DNA from: Saccharopolyspora oryzae
GTDB lineage: Bacteria; Actinomycetota; Actinomycetes; Mycobacteriales; Pseudonocardiaceae
NCBI RefSeq assembly: GCF_027853915.1
Contig: NZ_JAQGLA010000013.1
Location: 62,001-126,000, forward strand
DNA length: 64,000 bases
Direction: 5' to 3'
The notes beneath the pieces are model-generated. The model had not been told where the DNA came from and did no database searches. It saw nothing but the letters and a program-made list of their open reading frames with translations. This document shows positions 35,001-42,987 of this stretch, in pieces; the first letter of the stretch is position 1; the number at the start of each line of letters is the position of its first letter. The translations under genes and the position numbers were made by a program.

Positions 35001-36400
35001 GTCTCGGCCTCCAATGCCGTGCGCCTGCTCGCTATGACGGCATCGATGTCGAACCTCGGCCCGAACCAGACCTTGCACTGACCTGCGAGGTCGCAAACAC
35101 CGCCCAAGGCCGTGTCGGTGTCTATGCCGGCGGGAAGCTGTTCCTGTTCCAGTGTGTCGATCTCGGACTGCATCCGGCGCCACAAGATGGCACCTTGCGG
35201 CTGGGCAGACTCGGTAGCCCTGTCGCTGAGGCGGTGCAGCAGCCGCTCCAGCTGCTTTCGTTCTACTCTGGCTGTCGGGTCGCCACTTTCGCGGTGGCGC
35301 CAGTAGTCCTGGTAGTCCGTCCGTAAGCTCAGCGCTCGCTCGATCGCATTGTCCGAGCAGCCGCCAACGTCCATCTTGACCTCCAAGCGGGAGGTTCGCG
35401 GCATCCGCGGCACTGGTTCGTAGCCACCAGGGATCGTCAAAGCCGTGTTGATGGTTGTCTCGATATCTCGCATCGTGACCGTACGAGCTGCCAGCGTTCG
35501 TTGTGTCTCCACGGGTATCTCCGAAGAGTCATCACGGCGTTGCAACACAACCGGTAGACCGCCTGTCGGCAGCGGACCTCGCGCCCGCATCCGTGCCCGA
35601 AACACAGTCAGCACCGCTTCCCAGACTGCTATCGCCGACCCGGTCGCTCCTACCCGGTTCAGGACTGGCTGGGCGTACATGTTCGGGGCAGCGAAGGAGA
35701 GGTAGTCACGCTGAATTCTTTTCTCGTCGATGGTCAAGGAAGCTAGAAACCGAGCGACCTCAGCGTCACGCTCGTGTTCGGTGGCAGCCGGTGATGATCC
35801 GCCTCCCGTCCATCGTTGCCTTGTGCCGTCATCGTAGTTAGTGATCGTCCTACGCAGATGGGTGATGATGCCGGCATGCTCGGAGTTGACGCTGACGGGT
35901 TTGCCGGCCGACTGCAAGGACCGGCAGAAGTCCGCAGCCGCCAGCAGATCCTTGGGCTCTCCCGTACCCGCCAGACCGCCCGAGGTGACTAACCGGCAGA
36001 ACGTCGTCTCCTGGAAGGCACTCCATCGGTTGAACAAATGTGCCAGCCCGCCGTCGTCAACGAGCTTGGTGACCGTGGTGTAGGCGCCCGCCGACGGATC
36101 GCGATGTTTGCCGGACACCAACTCGACGTTCTCGCCAGAAAACAGGATCCAGTCTTCCTGCCACTCGCACAGCACCTTGTCCCGGCAGTCCGGACGAAGA
36201 CGGCCGTCATCTCCCAGGCCGTCGAGGTACAGCGCAAGGCCATCCGCTGTCGCCATCGCGGCCTGCCAGTCATAGCGGTCCGCAGTGTTGGCACCTGAGT
36301 CGTCCAACTGTGGAACAGTCTCGACCAGGTGAGCTGCGGTCAGCCCGGGCAGGGCCGGTTGTTCGGCGGCTAACTGTGGAATCGTGGGCTCTGGCGGCAC
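34997..36400 (-). CDS. putative effector with DUF4297/Cap4-like nuclease domain
   Basis: A 467-residue protein. The N-terminal 150 residues resemble the dsDNA nuclease domain of Cap4-type effectors: DRYDWQAAMATADGLALYL, CEWQEDWILFSGENVELV, SGKHRD, then AYTTVTKLVDDGGLAHLFNRW and FCRLVTSGGLA. Candidate catalytic residues are Glu79, Asp83, Glu93 and Lys98; the usual Gln-Val-Lys core reads Ser-Gly-Lys. The C-terminal two thirds are unrecognised and contain CDLAGQCKVWFGPRFDID near the end. The GTG start has no ribosome site but lies 6 bases after a -10 element, suggesting a leaderless mRNA. It is the first gene of the operon. Confidence 0.65.
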   Translation of the reverse strand: MPPEPTIPQLAAEQPALPGLTAAHLVETVPQLDDSGANTADRYDWQAAMATADGLALYLDGLGDDGRLRPDCRDKVLCEWQEDWILFSGENVELVSGKHRDPSAGAYTTVTKLVDDGGLAHLFNRWSAFQETTFCRLVTSGGLAGTGEPKDLLAAADFCRSLQSAGKPVSVNSEHAGIITHLRRTITNYDDGTRQRWTGGGSSPAATEHERDAEVARFLASLTIDEKRIQRDYLSFAAPNMYAQPVLNRVGATGSAIAVWEAVLTVFRARMRARGPLPTGGLPVVLQRRDDSSEIPVETQRTLAARTVTMRDIETTINTALTIPGGYEPVPRMPRTSRLEVKMDVGGCSDNAIERALSLRTDYQDYWRHRESGDPTARVERKQLERLLHRLSDRATESAQPQGAILWRRMQSEIDTLEQEQLPAGIDTDTALGGVCDLAGQCKVWFGPRFDIDAVIASRRTALEAET

Positions 36401-36406
36401 CCGGTG

Positions 36407-36434
36407 ACTATATGGTTTGGTCGGAGGCCCTCAA
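36407..36434 (-). promoter_or_regulatory. promoter of the three-component operon, probably leaderless
   Basis: Read leftward, TTGAGG (36429-36434) and TATAGT (36407-36412) are 16 bases apart. The -10 element ends 6 bases before the GTG start of the effector gene, which places the expected transcription start at the start codon. There is no Shine-Dalgarno sequence in between. Confidence 0.6.
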
Positions 36435-37341
36435 GTCGCGACGATTCATGATCACCCGAATGCCGCCACGAGAACCATCTGTTACGTGTGCTCGGCAACG
36501 AATCGATGACAATCTCAGGATATCCACTGGCTTCCCGCTACTGATCGATAGGCAGCTGGTCAGCGTTTATCGTCCTTCCCGCGATACAAACGTCCTCAGC
36601 TGGATTCCGGCGTCCCACGGGTCCCTTCAACACAGCATGCCCGCCTACGCTGACCGAGCTTCGCGATAGGTCGTGCCTGCACCACTCAATCGAGGCGTTT
36701 GTGGGATGTTGATGCTTGTCAGCTGTTCTTGGCGAGAGCGGGTGTGAAGCGGCGTCCGGCCATCGATAATCGATGCTGGGAGCAGCCGGGTTCTCGAAGC
36801 TGGCCCTGATGCGTTCCTGTACCTCGGGGCTTGCCTCTTCCTGTGGTGCCCGGTCTTCCCTGCGCTCCTTGAGATTTTCCACCGTGTGCGGCCGGATTCC
36901 CTGCCTGGCGGCGACATCCTTGTTGTTCCGGCCTTCCGCGCAAGTCAGCACGATCTTCGATCGCAGCGCCAAGGCCTGCGATGTATTCGCGCGACGACTC
37001 CACTGCAGCAGCGTGTAACGATCTACATCGGGCAAGCCGGCTTCGCCTTCGAACGAGGCCACGATGCACAGGACTGCTGCTGCCCACCGAACACGAGCCA
37101 CAAACGACAGGAAGAGATACAGCATCGATCGGACGGCGACGCGCAATCAGTGCGCCTCACGGGTCGCCGCGGCACGTTCGACGATCGTGCCGGTGCCGAA
37201 TTGCGACCTGAGGCTGGGTTGATGATCGGGGTGTCGAACAGCGGGCCCCGACTGCCGGTGTTGCTGGGGGTGAGTGTGCCTCCGCCGGACTGTTCGGGTT
37301 TCAGGGCGTTCGTCGCCCAGCTACATCCGCGATGGCCGCGG
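36435..37341. other. about 900 bases of mobile-element debris without an intact gene
   Basis: Apart from the transposase fragment at 36847-37023, I find no frame that reads as an intact protein. Short open frames exist on both strands but break up. The base composition of 36413-36700 is less GC-rich than the flanking operons. I read the whole stretch as the decayed right edge of the island carrying the three-component operon. Confidence 0.5.
36847..37023 (-). pseudogene. IS630-family transposase remnant (N-terminal helix-turn-helix)
   Basis: The fragment reads LLQWSRRANTSQALALRSKI, then VLTCAEGRNNKDVAARQGIR and a HTVENLKERR tail. This is the usual N-terminal region of IS630-type transposases (SRRxxTxQALALRxxIVLxCAEGxxNxxVA). 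The catalytic DDE domain is missing and the frame shifts after HTVE. It is a dead fragment, and with the integrase relic at 32085 it brackets the three-component operon. Confidence 0.7.
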
Positions 37342-37375
37342 CCGCCGCCGACGGCGCGGTGCGAGTCGGCGGCGG
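37342..37375 (-). terminator. stem-loop after the E1/lipoyl operon
   Basis: An 11-base perfect stem (CCGCCGCCGAC at 37342-37352 with its complement at 37365-37375) and a 12-base loop lie 8 bases past the stop of the lipoyl gene. No T-run is present. It is well placed to end the leftward operon. Confidence 0.6.
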
Positions 37376-37383
37376 TCCGGCCT

Positions 37384-37617
37384 TCATTCGATGCGGGCGA
37401 TCAACGCGCCCTGCTTCACGACGGCTCCTTCCGCCACGAGGAGCTTGAGGACGCCGGTAGTCGGGGAGGGCACTTCCACGTCGACCTTGTCAACCGCGAC
37501 CTCGGCGATGAGGTCGCCTTCACCGACGGTGTCGCCGTCGGCGGCGAACCAGGTGGCGACGACACCTTCGGCATCGGGAACGGCGTCGGACAGCTGCGGA
37601 AACGCGATATCGGTCAT
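37384..37617 (-). CDS. stand-alone lipoyl-domain protein
   Basis: A 77-residue protein that is a single lipoyl/biotinyl domain. EVAVDKVDVEVPSP carries the lysine to be lipoylated in the sharp turn, followed by GVLKLLVAEGAVVKQGALIARIE. In 2-oxoacid and acetoin dehydrogenase complexes this domain is normally fused to the E2 acyltransferase. Here it stands alone and no E2 catalytic domain or E3 follows. The ATG overlaps the stop of the E1 beta gene by 4 bases, so it is made with E1 and presumably serves as its swinging arm. Confidence 0.88.
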   Translation of the reverse strand: MTDIAFPQLSDAVPDAEGVVATWFAADGDTVGEGDLIAEVAVDKVDVEVPSPTTGVLKLLVAEGAVVKQGALIARIE

Positions 37618-38654
37618 GCGTTCACCAGTTCAAGGACAGCCTGGCGGATCCGGCTCGGGGTAGGCAGCACCGCGTATTCGAGGGGGCGCGCGTAGGGGAT
37701 GGGGACGTCCGGCACGGCCACCCGAGCCGCCGGACCACGCAGCACGGTGGGATCGCGCTCGACGACGCGCGCTATGACCTCGCCGGAGAGCCCGAACGAC
37801 AGGTAGTCCTCGTCCACGACCAGGAGTCGGCCGGTCCGCCCGACCGATTCGAGGATCGCCTCGGTGTCGAGTGGCACGAGGCTGCGGAGGTCGATCACCT
37901 CGCAGTCGATGCCCTGCGGGGACAGCTCCTCGGCGACGTCGAGTGCGTGGTGCACCGACAGGGAAAGGGTGACGATGGTGACGTCGGAGCCGGGACGAGC
38001 GACGCTCGCCTCGCCGATCGGTACCACGTGCTCACCGTCGGGAACGTGGTCGATCGAGCGGCGGTTCTTGGCCATCCACGGCAGACCCATGATCCCCTTG
38101 TGGAACAGGAAGACGACCGGGTTGTCGTCGCGGATCGCCGAGGTCATCAGCCCCTTGGCGTCGGCGGGGTTGCTGGGGACGACGACCTTCATCCCGGGGA
38201 GGTGTGCGAACGTGCCCCACAGGCACTGCGAGTGCTGAGCCCCGTCGGAGTACCCGCCGCCCACCGCGGTGGCCAGGACCATCGGGACCTTGACGTTGCC
38301 GCCGGACTCGAAGTGGATCTTCGCCATGTGGTTGTAGATCTGGTCCATGCAGACGCCGAAGAAGTCGACGAACATGAGCTCGACGATCGGCCGCATGCCC
38401 TCGACCGCCGCGCCGATGGCGGTGCCGATGAACGCGGTCTCCGAGATCGGGGTGTCGATGATCCGCTCGGGTCCGAACTTGTCGAGCAGCCCGGTGGTGG
38501 AGCTGAAGATTCCGCCGTAGGCTCCGACGTCTTCCCCGAGCACGAAGACGTCCTGGTCGCGCTCCATCTCCTGCGAGATCGCCTCGACCATCGCCTTCGC
38601 AGTGCTGAGCTTGCGTTGTGCACGGGTGGCCGGTGAAGGTTCAGTGAGCGTCAT
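37614..38654 (-). CDS. 2-oxoacid/acetoin dehydrogenase E1 component, beta subunit
   Basis: A 346-residue transketolase-like beta subunit. FVLGEDVGAYGGIF, IDTPISETAFIGTAIGAAVEGMRPIVE and the C-terminal LLVVDEDYLSFGLSGEVIA are standard for AcoB/PdhB. It forms the thiamine diphosphate site with the alpha subunit upstream. Acetoin dehydrogenase and branched or pyruvate-type enzymes are not separable by eye. It starts 24 bases after the alpha gene and overlaps the lipoyl gene. Confidence 0.88.
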   Translation of the reverse strand: MTLTEPSPATRAQRKLSTAKAMVEAISQEMERDQDVFVLGEDVGAYGGIFSSTTGLLDKFGPERIIDTPISETAFIGTAIGAAVEGMRPIVELMFVDFFGVCMDQIYNHMAKIHFESGGNVKVPMVLATAVGGGYSDGAQHSQCLWGTFAHLPGMKVVVPSNPADAKGLMTSAIRDDNPVVFLFHKGIMGLPWMAKNRRSIDHVPDGEHVVPIGEASVARPGSDVTIVTLSLSVHHALDVAEELSPQGIDCEVIDLRSLVPLDTEAILESVGRTGRLLVVDEDYLSFGLSGEVIARVVERDPTVLRGPAARVAVPDVPIPYARPLEYAVLPTPSRIRQAVLELVNA

Positions 38655-38678
38655 TGCTGCGTGTCCTCCGTGATGGGT

Positions 38679-39659
38679 TCAGGCCGACGCGAACACGAAG
38701 TCCAGCGCGGTCGCGGGTTCGGGTTCGGGGCTGCGCTTGGCGAACTCGATCGCTGCTTCGACCCGGTCGCGGGCCTGTGCCGCGACGGCCGAGACCGACG
38801 GGTCGTCGAGCACACCGGCCGCGCGCAGTTCTTGTTCGAAGGTGGGCAGCGGGTCTTTGCCCGGCACGCCTTCCAGATCGGAGCGGTAGCTCTGGGGGTC
38901 GCCCTCGAAGTGGCCCCACAGGCGAAGGGTGTGCACCTCTATCAGGCTCGGGCCCTCACCGGCGCGGGCCCGGGTGATCGCTTCACCCGCGACCTCGTGC
39001 ACGGCTTCGACGGAGTTGTCCTCGACGCGCGCACCGGGGATTCCGTAGCCAGCGGCCCGGACCGCGTTCGACGTGACGCAGGTGGACGCGCTCCGCGGTA
39101 CCGAAATGCCCCAGTCGTTGTCTTCGACGATGAAGACGACCGGCAGCTTCCACAACGCGGCGAGGTTGAGCGATTCGTGGAATGCGCCCTGGTTCGCCGC
39201 GCCCTCACCGGTGACTGCCACCGCGACCCGGTCGGAGCCGCGTCGCCGGAACGCCAGGGCCTGGCCCAGTGCGGGCGGGTAGCCCTCGGCGATGATGCCC
39301 GAGCACGAGAAATGCGTGGCCGGGTCGAACAGGTGCATGTGCCCGCCGCGGCCCTTGCCCAGCCCGGTCACCCGGCCGAAGATCTCAGCGGTCATCTTCT
39401 CGAGGTCGACGCCGTGCGCGACGGCGAAGTGGTGCGGCCGGTGGGTCGCGGTGACCGCGTCGTCCGTCGTGAGGTGTGCGCAGACGCCGGCGGCGACCGG
39501 TTCCTGGCCGGCGGACAGGTGCATTTCGCCCGGGACAAGGCCGGCGCCGATGTCGAAGACGGGTTTCTTGTCAGCGTGGTACTCGCGGAGGATGGCCTCT
39601 TCGTAGGTGCGGATCAAGACCATCGTGCGGTACAGGTCGAGCCTGTCCTGCGGTTGCAT
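38679..39659 (-). CDS. 2-oxoacid/acetoin dehydrogenase E1 component, alpha subunit
   Basis: A 326-residue alpha subunit. The thiamine diphosphate motif is GEGAANQGAFHESLNLAALW with the closing EDNDWGIS, preceded by GRVTGLGKGRGGHMHLFD and GIIAEGYPPALGQALA. It decarboxylates a 2-oxo acid (or cleaves acetoin) and passes the acyl group to the lipoyl domain. GGGAGG precedes the ATG by 5 bases. An IclR gene lies directly upstream in the same direction, with a palindrome between them. Confidence 0.88.
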   Translation of the reverse strand: MQPQDRLDLYRTMVLIRTYEEAILREYHADKKPVFDIGAGLVPGEMHLSAGQEPVAAGVCAHLTTDDAVTATHRPHHFAVAHGVDLEKMTAEIFGRVTGLGKGRGGHMHLFDPATHFSCSGIIAEGYPPALGQALAFRRRGSDRVAVAVTGEGAANQGAFHESLNLAALWKLPVVFIVEDNDWGISVPRSASTCVTSNAVRAAGYGIPGARVEDNSVEAVHEVAGEAITRARAGEGPSLIEVHTLRLWGHFEGDPQSYRSDLEGVPGKDPLPTFEQELRAAGVLDDPSVSAVAAQARDRVEAAIEFAKRSPEPEPATALDFVFASA

Positions 39660-39707
39660 GTGACCTCCCAGCAGATGTGGTGGTCACTGTGTTCGCAGCG
39701 ATGTGAG

Positions 39708-39723
39708 CCGGACAACAGTCCGG
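39708..39723. promoter_or_regulatory. inverted repeat upstream of the E1 alpha gene
   Basis: CCGGACAACAGTCCGG is a perfect 6-base inverted repeat with a 4-base loop, 49 bases before the E1 alpha start. Its T-run lies on the plus strand side, against the direction of both flanking genes, so an operator for the IclR protein at 39761 is more likely than a terminator. Confidence 0.5.
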
Positions 39724-39760
39724 TTTTCAGATGCTGACAACGCCCTGGTCAGGCGCCCGG

Positions 39761-40498
39761 TCAGCTGGTGAGCGCGAAAGCTCGGGACACCCGTTCGGAG
39801 GCACGCTGCAGCGAGCGCGGCTCGGCGGAGCGCAAGCGGTGCGAGGGAAGCGAAATCGCGACCGCGCCGATGACCCCGGGCGCGCGCACCGGCGTCGCGA
39901 GGCAGGCTGTGCCGAGGAGGTACTCCTCGCAGTCGTTGAAGACGTCGGTGCACTGGGACAGCCGCTGTTCGAGTACCCGCGCGTCAGTGATCGTGTGCGG
40001 GGTGAGGTCCGCGAGCTGGTTTCCGGCGAGGTAGTCGCGTCGGCCGTCGGCGTCGAGGCAGGACAGAATGCATTTGCCGAATGCGGTCGCGTGCGCCGCC
40101 TCCTGCACTCCTACCCACAGGTCGACCGAAGGGGTGCCGGGTCCGTCGACGATGTCGACGATCTTGATCTCGCTGCCGGAGAACAGCGAGAGGTATGCCG
40201 CGCCACCGACTTCGTCTCGGAGCGCGCGGAGCACCGGTCGGATCTTGGGCAGCAGGGCCTGGAGCGAGTTGTGCTGCCGCAGCGCGCCCACCTGCTCGCC
40301 GAGCACGTAGCCGTCATCGAGTTTGCGCAGGTAGCCCTCGTGGACGAGAGTGCGCAGCAGGTGGTACGTCGTCGCCAGCGGAAGTTCCGCACCGCGCGCA
40401 AGCGCTTTCGCGGTGACCGGTCGTTCACTGGCGCCGACCGCGTCGAGCAGGTGCAGCGCCCGTTGCACGGACCCGATCAAGGTCGGTCCGACCGACAT
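39761..40498 (-). CDS. IclR family transcriptional regulator
   Basis: A 245-residue IclR protein with helix-turn-helix VTAKALARGAELPLATTYHLLRTL and effector-domain blocks SLFSGSEIKIVDIVDGP and HATAFGKCILSCLDADGR. It lies upstream of and in line with the E1/lipoyl operon, 101 bases away, and is the likely regulator of that operon through the repeat at 39708. The ATG at 40498 has no strong ribosome site. Confidence 0.87.
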   Translation of the reverse strand: MSVGPTLIGSVQRALHLLDAVGASERPVTAKALARGAELPLATTYHLLRTLVHEGYLRKLDDGYVLGEQVGALRQHNSLQALLPKIRPVLRALRDEVGGAAYLSLFSGSEIKIVDIVDGPGTPSVDLWVGVQEAAHATAFGKCILSCLDADGRRDYLAGNQLADLTPHTITDARVLEQRLSQCTDVFNDCEEYLLGTACLATPVRAPGVIGAVAISLPSHRLRSAEPRSLQRASERVSRAFALTS

Positions 40499-40758
40499 CA
40501 GTCACCTCCACCGCTCCGTTGCAGGTCAGTAGCATGCGCTGCACCCGCCGCCCGGTGCAAGGCGCGGTTGGCCGAAGGGCCGGGCCGAGGGGGTTCCAGC
40601 CCTTCGGCAAAGTGGGATTCACCTTGCTGCGCAAAGGAATCCTGCTCGTCTAGCGACTTCCCGAGACCGTTCAAGCCATTCGTGATCACGCAATCAGGGA
40701 GCCGAAGCCTCGACGCCGCCCGCGGACCCCGGTCATCCTGCCTGGTCGGACCGCGATT

Positions 40759-41388
40759 TCACTGCCGCGACGCCGAACCATTCCTGAGACGCCCGTTGCG
40801 CACCTCGAAGGTCGGGTCGGCGACCATCGCGAAGAGTTCCGCGCACTCCTGGCCGATGTTGCGCAGCCGGTGCCGAACCAAAGACGGGATGCGCAAGCGG
40901 TCCCCCGGTCCCACCTGGAAGATCTCGTCGCCGGCCGCCACCTCGACGTTTCCGGACAGGCAGTAGATCGTCTCCGCACCTGGGTGGATGGAGTGTTCGA
41001 ACCAACCCCCGCGGGGCTTGATCTCGACGTGCACCGGCAGGATGCCGTCCTCATCGTGGAACAAGCAGTACGTGACGCCCTCTTGCGGGGAGTCGTAGCG
41101 ACCCAACTGGGGCATCACCCTGCGGTCGTCCGCTGCGGACTCCTCGCCTTCGCGCAGCAGATCGGAAGCCCGCATCCCGTAGGCGGTGGCCAGTTGCGTC
41201 AGCCGGCCGACGCTCGCGTCGGACTTGCCGTTCTCGAGCAGCGAGATGAAAGCGGGCGAGAGTCCCGACGCTTCCGCCGCGCGGGCGAGGGTCATCCCAG
41301 AACGCTTGCGGTGATCCCGCAGCCGCTTGCCTATCGTCTCAAGGGGCGTACTGCCGCGCTCGGCATCGTCGAACTTGCTGCTCATCAT
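40759..41388 (-). CDS. XRE-type helix-turn-helix regulator with C-terminal cupin
   Basis: A 209-residue regulator. Residues 19-75 form an XRE helix-turn-helix (IGKRLRDHRKRSGMTLARAAE, continuing LSPAFISLLENGKSD), and residues 115-190 a cupin with HSIHPGAETIYCLSGNVEVAAGDE and the HRLRNIG strand. Such proteins often control transport and catabolism of amines, polyamines or amino acids. It is divergent from an MFS transporter followed by an FAD amine oxidase, and an AT-rich palindrome lies between. Tandem ATGs at 41388 and 41385 are both possible. Confidence 0.87.
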   Translation of the reverse strand: MMSSKFDDAERGSTPLETIGKRLRDHRKRSGMTLARAAEASGLSPAFISLLENGKSDASVGRLTQLATAYGMRASDLLREGEESAADDRRVMPQLGRYDSPQEGVTYCLFHDEDGILPVHVEIKPRGGWFEHSIHPGAETIYCLSGNVEVAAGDEIFQVGPGDRLRIPSLVRHRLRNIGQECAELFAMVADPTFEVRNGRLRNGSASRQ

Positions 41389-41483
41389 GGCCTTCGCTCC
41401 CCCTGGGGCAGATGGGCACCAGCGTAGCTGTCAGCGGCGCGGAGGGTTGACAGGCTTTCTGCCGGTCCGAATACTTGGCGCCT

Positions 41484-41495
41484 AATTTTAAAATT
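41484..41495. promoter_or_regulatory. AT-only palindrome upstream of the MFS gene
   Basis: AATTTTAAAATT is a perfect 12-base palindrome inside a 17-base run of A and T in a strongly GC-rich genome. It lies 35 bases before the MFS start and 96 bases from the XRE-cupin start. It is a good candidate for the binding site of that regulator, overlapping the promoter. Confidence 0.5.
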
Positions 41496-41529
41496 TTGAA
41501 CTAAGTCTGGTCGATCCCCCGGAGGGAAC

Positions 41530-42903
41530 ATGACTGACTTGCCTAGTTCTTCTGACCGTCGGCTGACGACGCCCCGCAGCATTGATGATTCGCCGATGAC
41601 GCGGTTCCACCTGCGTGCAACGGCCTACACCGCGGGCGGGATGTTCGTCGACGGCTACATCCTCGGTGTGATCGGGTTCGCGCTCGACGGCGCTACGCCA
41701 GAGCTGGGCCTGAGCAGCTGGTGGACCGGGTTGCTGGGCGGCGCTGCATTGGCGGGCATCTTCCTGGGCAGCCTGATCGCAGGCTGGATAACCGACCGGG
41801 TGGGTCGGCAGAAGATGCTGGTCGGGGACCTGTCGCTGTTCATCGTCTTGTCGATCGCGCAGCTGTTCGTCGCCAACGCCGAGCAACTGCTGGTACTGCG
41901 GCTGCTGATCGGGATCGCGATCGGTGCGGACTACGCGATCGGTGCGGCACTGCTGTCGGAGATTGCGCCTCGACGGCAGCGCGGCGGTCTTCTCGCGTCC
42001 CTGAACGCCGTATGGACCTTCGGGTTCGTCGCAGCGTTGACGGTCGGCGCGGTGTTCGCGAACTACGCGCCGGATCAGTGGCGATGGCTGCTGGCGTCAT
42101 CGGCCCTGCCGGCCGCCGCCGTGCTGGCCCTGCGCTTGGGCACACCGGAGTCGCCTCGCTGGCTCGTCGCGAAGGGACGGCTGGAGGAGGCCCGGCAGGT
42201 TGTCGCCAAGTACTGGGGAAGCGAGTACGGCATCGACGACCTGGTGGGATCGACGTCTGGTGAGCTGGCGCGCTACAAGACGTTGTTCAGTCGTCGCTAC
42301 CGAACTCGTACCGCGTTCGCCGCGCTGTTCTGGTTCTGCCAGGTGGTGCCCTACTTCGCGTTGTTCACCTTCCTACCGCAGGTGCTGACCACCTTCGGGC
42401 TCAGCGGTTTCGTGGGCGAGATCAGCTCGAACCTGTTTCTGCTGCTCGGCGCAATAGTCGGAGTGGTGATCATGGACCGGATCTCGAGGCGGCGGTTCGT
42501 GATCTGGTCGTTCGCCGTCCTGGCGGTCGCGCTCGGTCTGCTCGGTGTGATCGCCAATCCGCCGCCACTGCTCGTGGTTGTGTGCTTCGCGGTGTTCGCC
42601 GCGGTGGTGACCGCGGCCGGCAACCTGGAAACGGTGTATCCCAGCGAGATCTTCCCGACCGAGGTCCGCAGTTCGGGCGTCGGCCTGGCGGCAGCGGTCA
42701 GCCGGGTAGGCGCGGCTGTCGGTACGTTCCTGCTGCCGACCGCGATCGAGGGAATCGGGACCGGACCGACCATGCTGATCGCAACATCGGTGCTGCTCCT
42801 GGGGCTTGTCACCTCGTGGGCGTGGGCACCGGAGACCCGTCACCTCTCACTCGCTCGATCTTCCGCCGCGGAGGCGCCGGTGAAGAGCCGAGCAACGCCG
42901 TAG
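41530..42903 (+). CDS. MFS transporter, sugar porter-like
   Basis: A 457-residue transporter with 12 predicted helices. GWITDRVGRQKMLVGDL in the 2-3 loop, PESPRWLVAKGRLEEARQVV after helix 6 and ETVYPSEIFPTEVRSSGVGL near helix 10 are sugar porter/SP family motifs, also found in transporters of aromatic acids and other organic solutes. GGAGGG lies 4 bases before the ATG. It leads an operon with the FAD oxidase and SDR, so the substrate may be an N-methylated amine or amino acid rather than a sugar. Confidence 0.85.
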   Translation: MTDLPSSSDRRLTTPRSIDDSPMTRFHLRATAYTAGGMFVDGYILGVIGFALDGATPELGLSSWWTGLLGGAALAGIFLGSLIAGWITDRVGRQKMLVGDLSLFIVLSIAQLFVANAEQLLVLRLLIGIAIGADYAIGAALLSEIAPRRQRGGLLASLNAVWTFGFVAALTVGAVFANYAPDQWRWLLASSALPAAAVLALRLGTPESPRWLVAKGRLEEARQVVAKYWGSEYGIDDLVGSTSGELARYKTLFSRRYRTRTAFAALFWFCQVVPYFALFTFLPQVLTTFGLSGFVGEISSNLFLLLGAIVGVVIMDRISRRRFVIWSFAVLAVALGLLGVIANPPPLLVVVCFAVFAAVVTAAGNLETVYPSEIFPTEVRSSGVGLAAAVSRVGAAVGTFLLPTAIEGIGTGPTMLIATSVLLLGLVTSWAWAPETRHLSLARSSAAEAPVKSRATP

Positions 42904-42987
42904 GCGCGGTTGCAGCCGACCGCTGCGCGGCGCTGAACCCAATTCCCCGTGCTGTGACGCAACATCTGATATTCAGGAGGAGATGAC

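Noticed and set aside
36538-36846. Continuation of the transposase fragment as an intact gene
   Set aside because: The frame is open but after the HTVE segment it no longer resembles any transposase, and the DDE residues are absent; it is a frameshifted relic.
40498-40689. A 63-codon minus-strand frame overlapping the IclR start
   Set aside because: The stop/start overlap is suggestive, but there is no ribosome site and I recognise nothing in the translation. Left out as a gene; it would need homologues to be considered.
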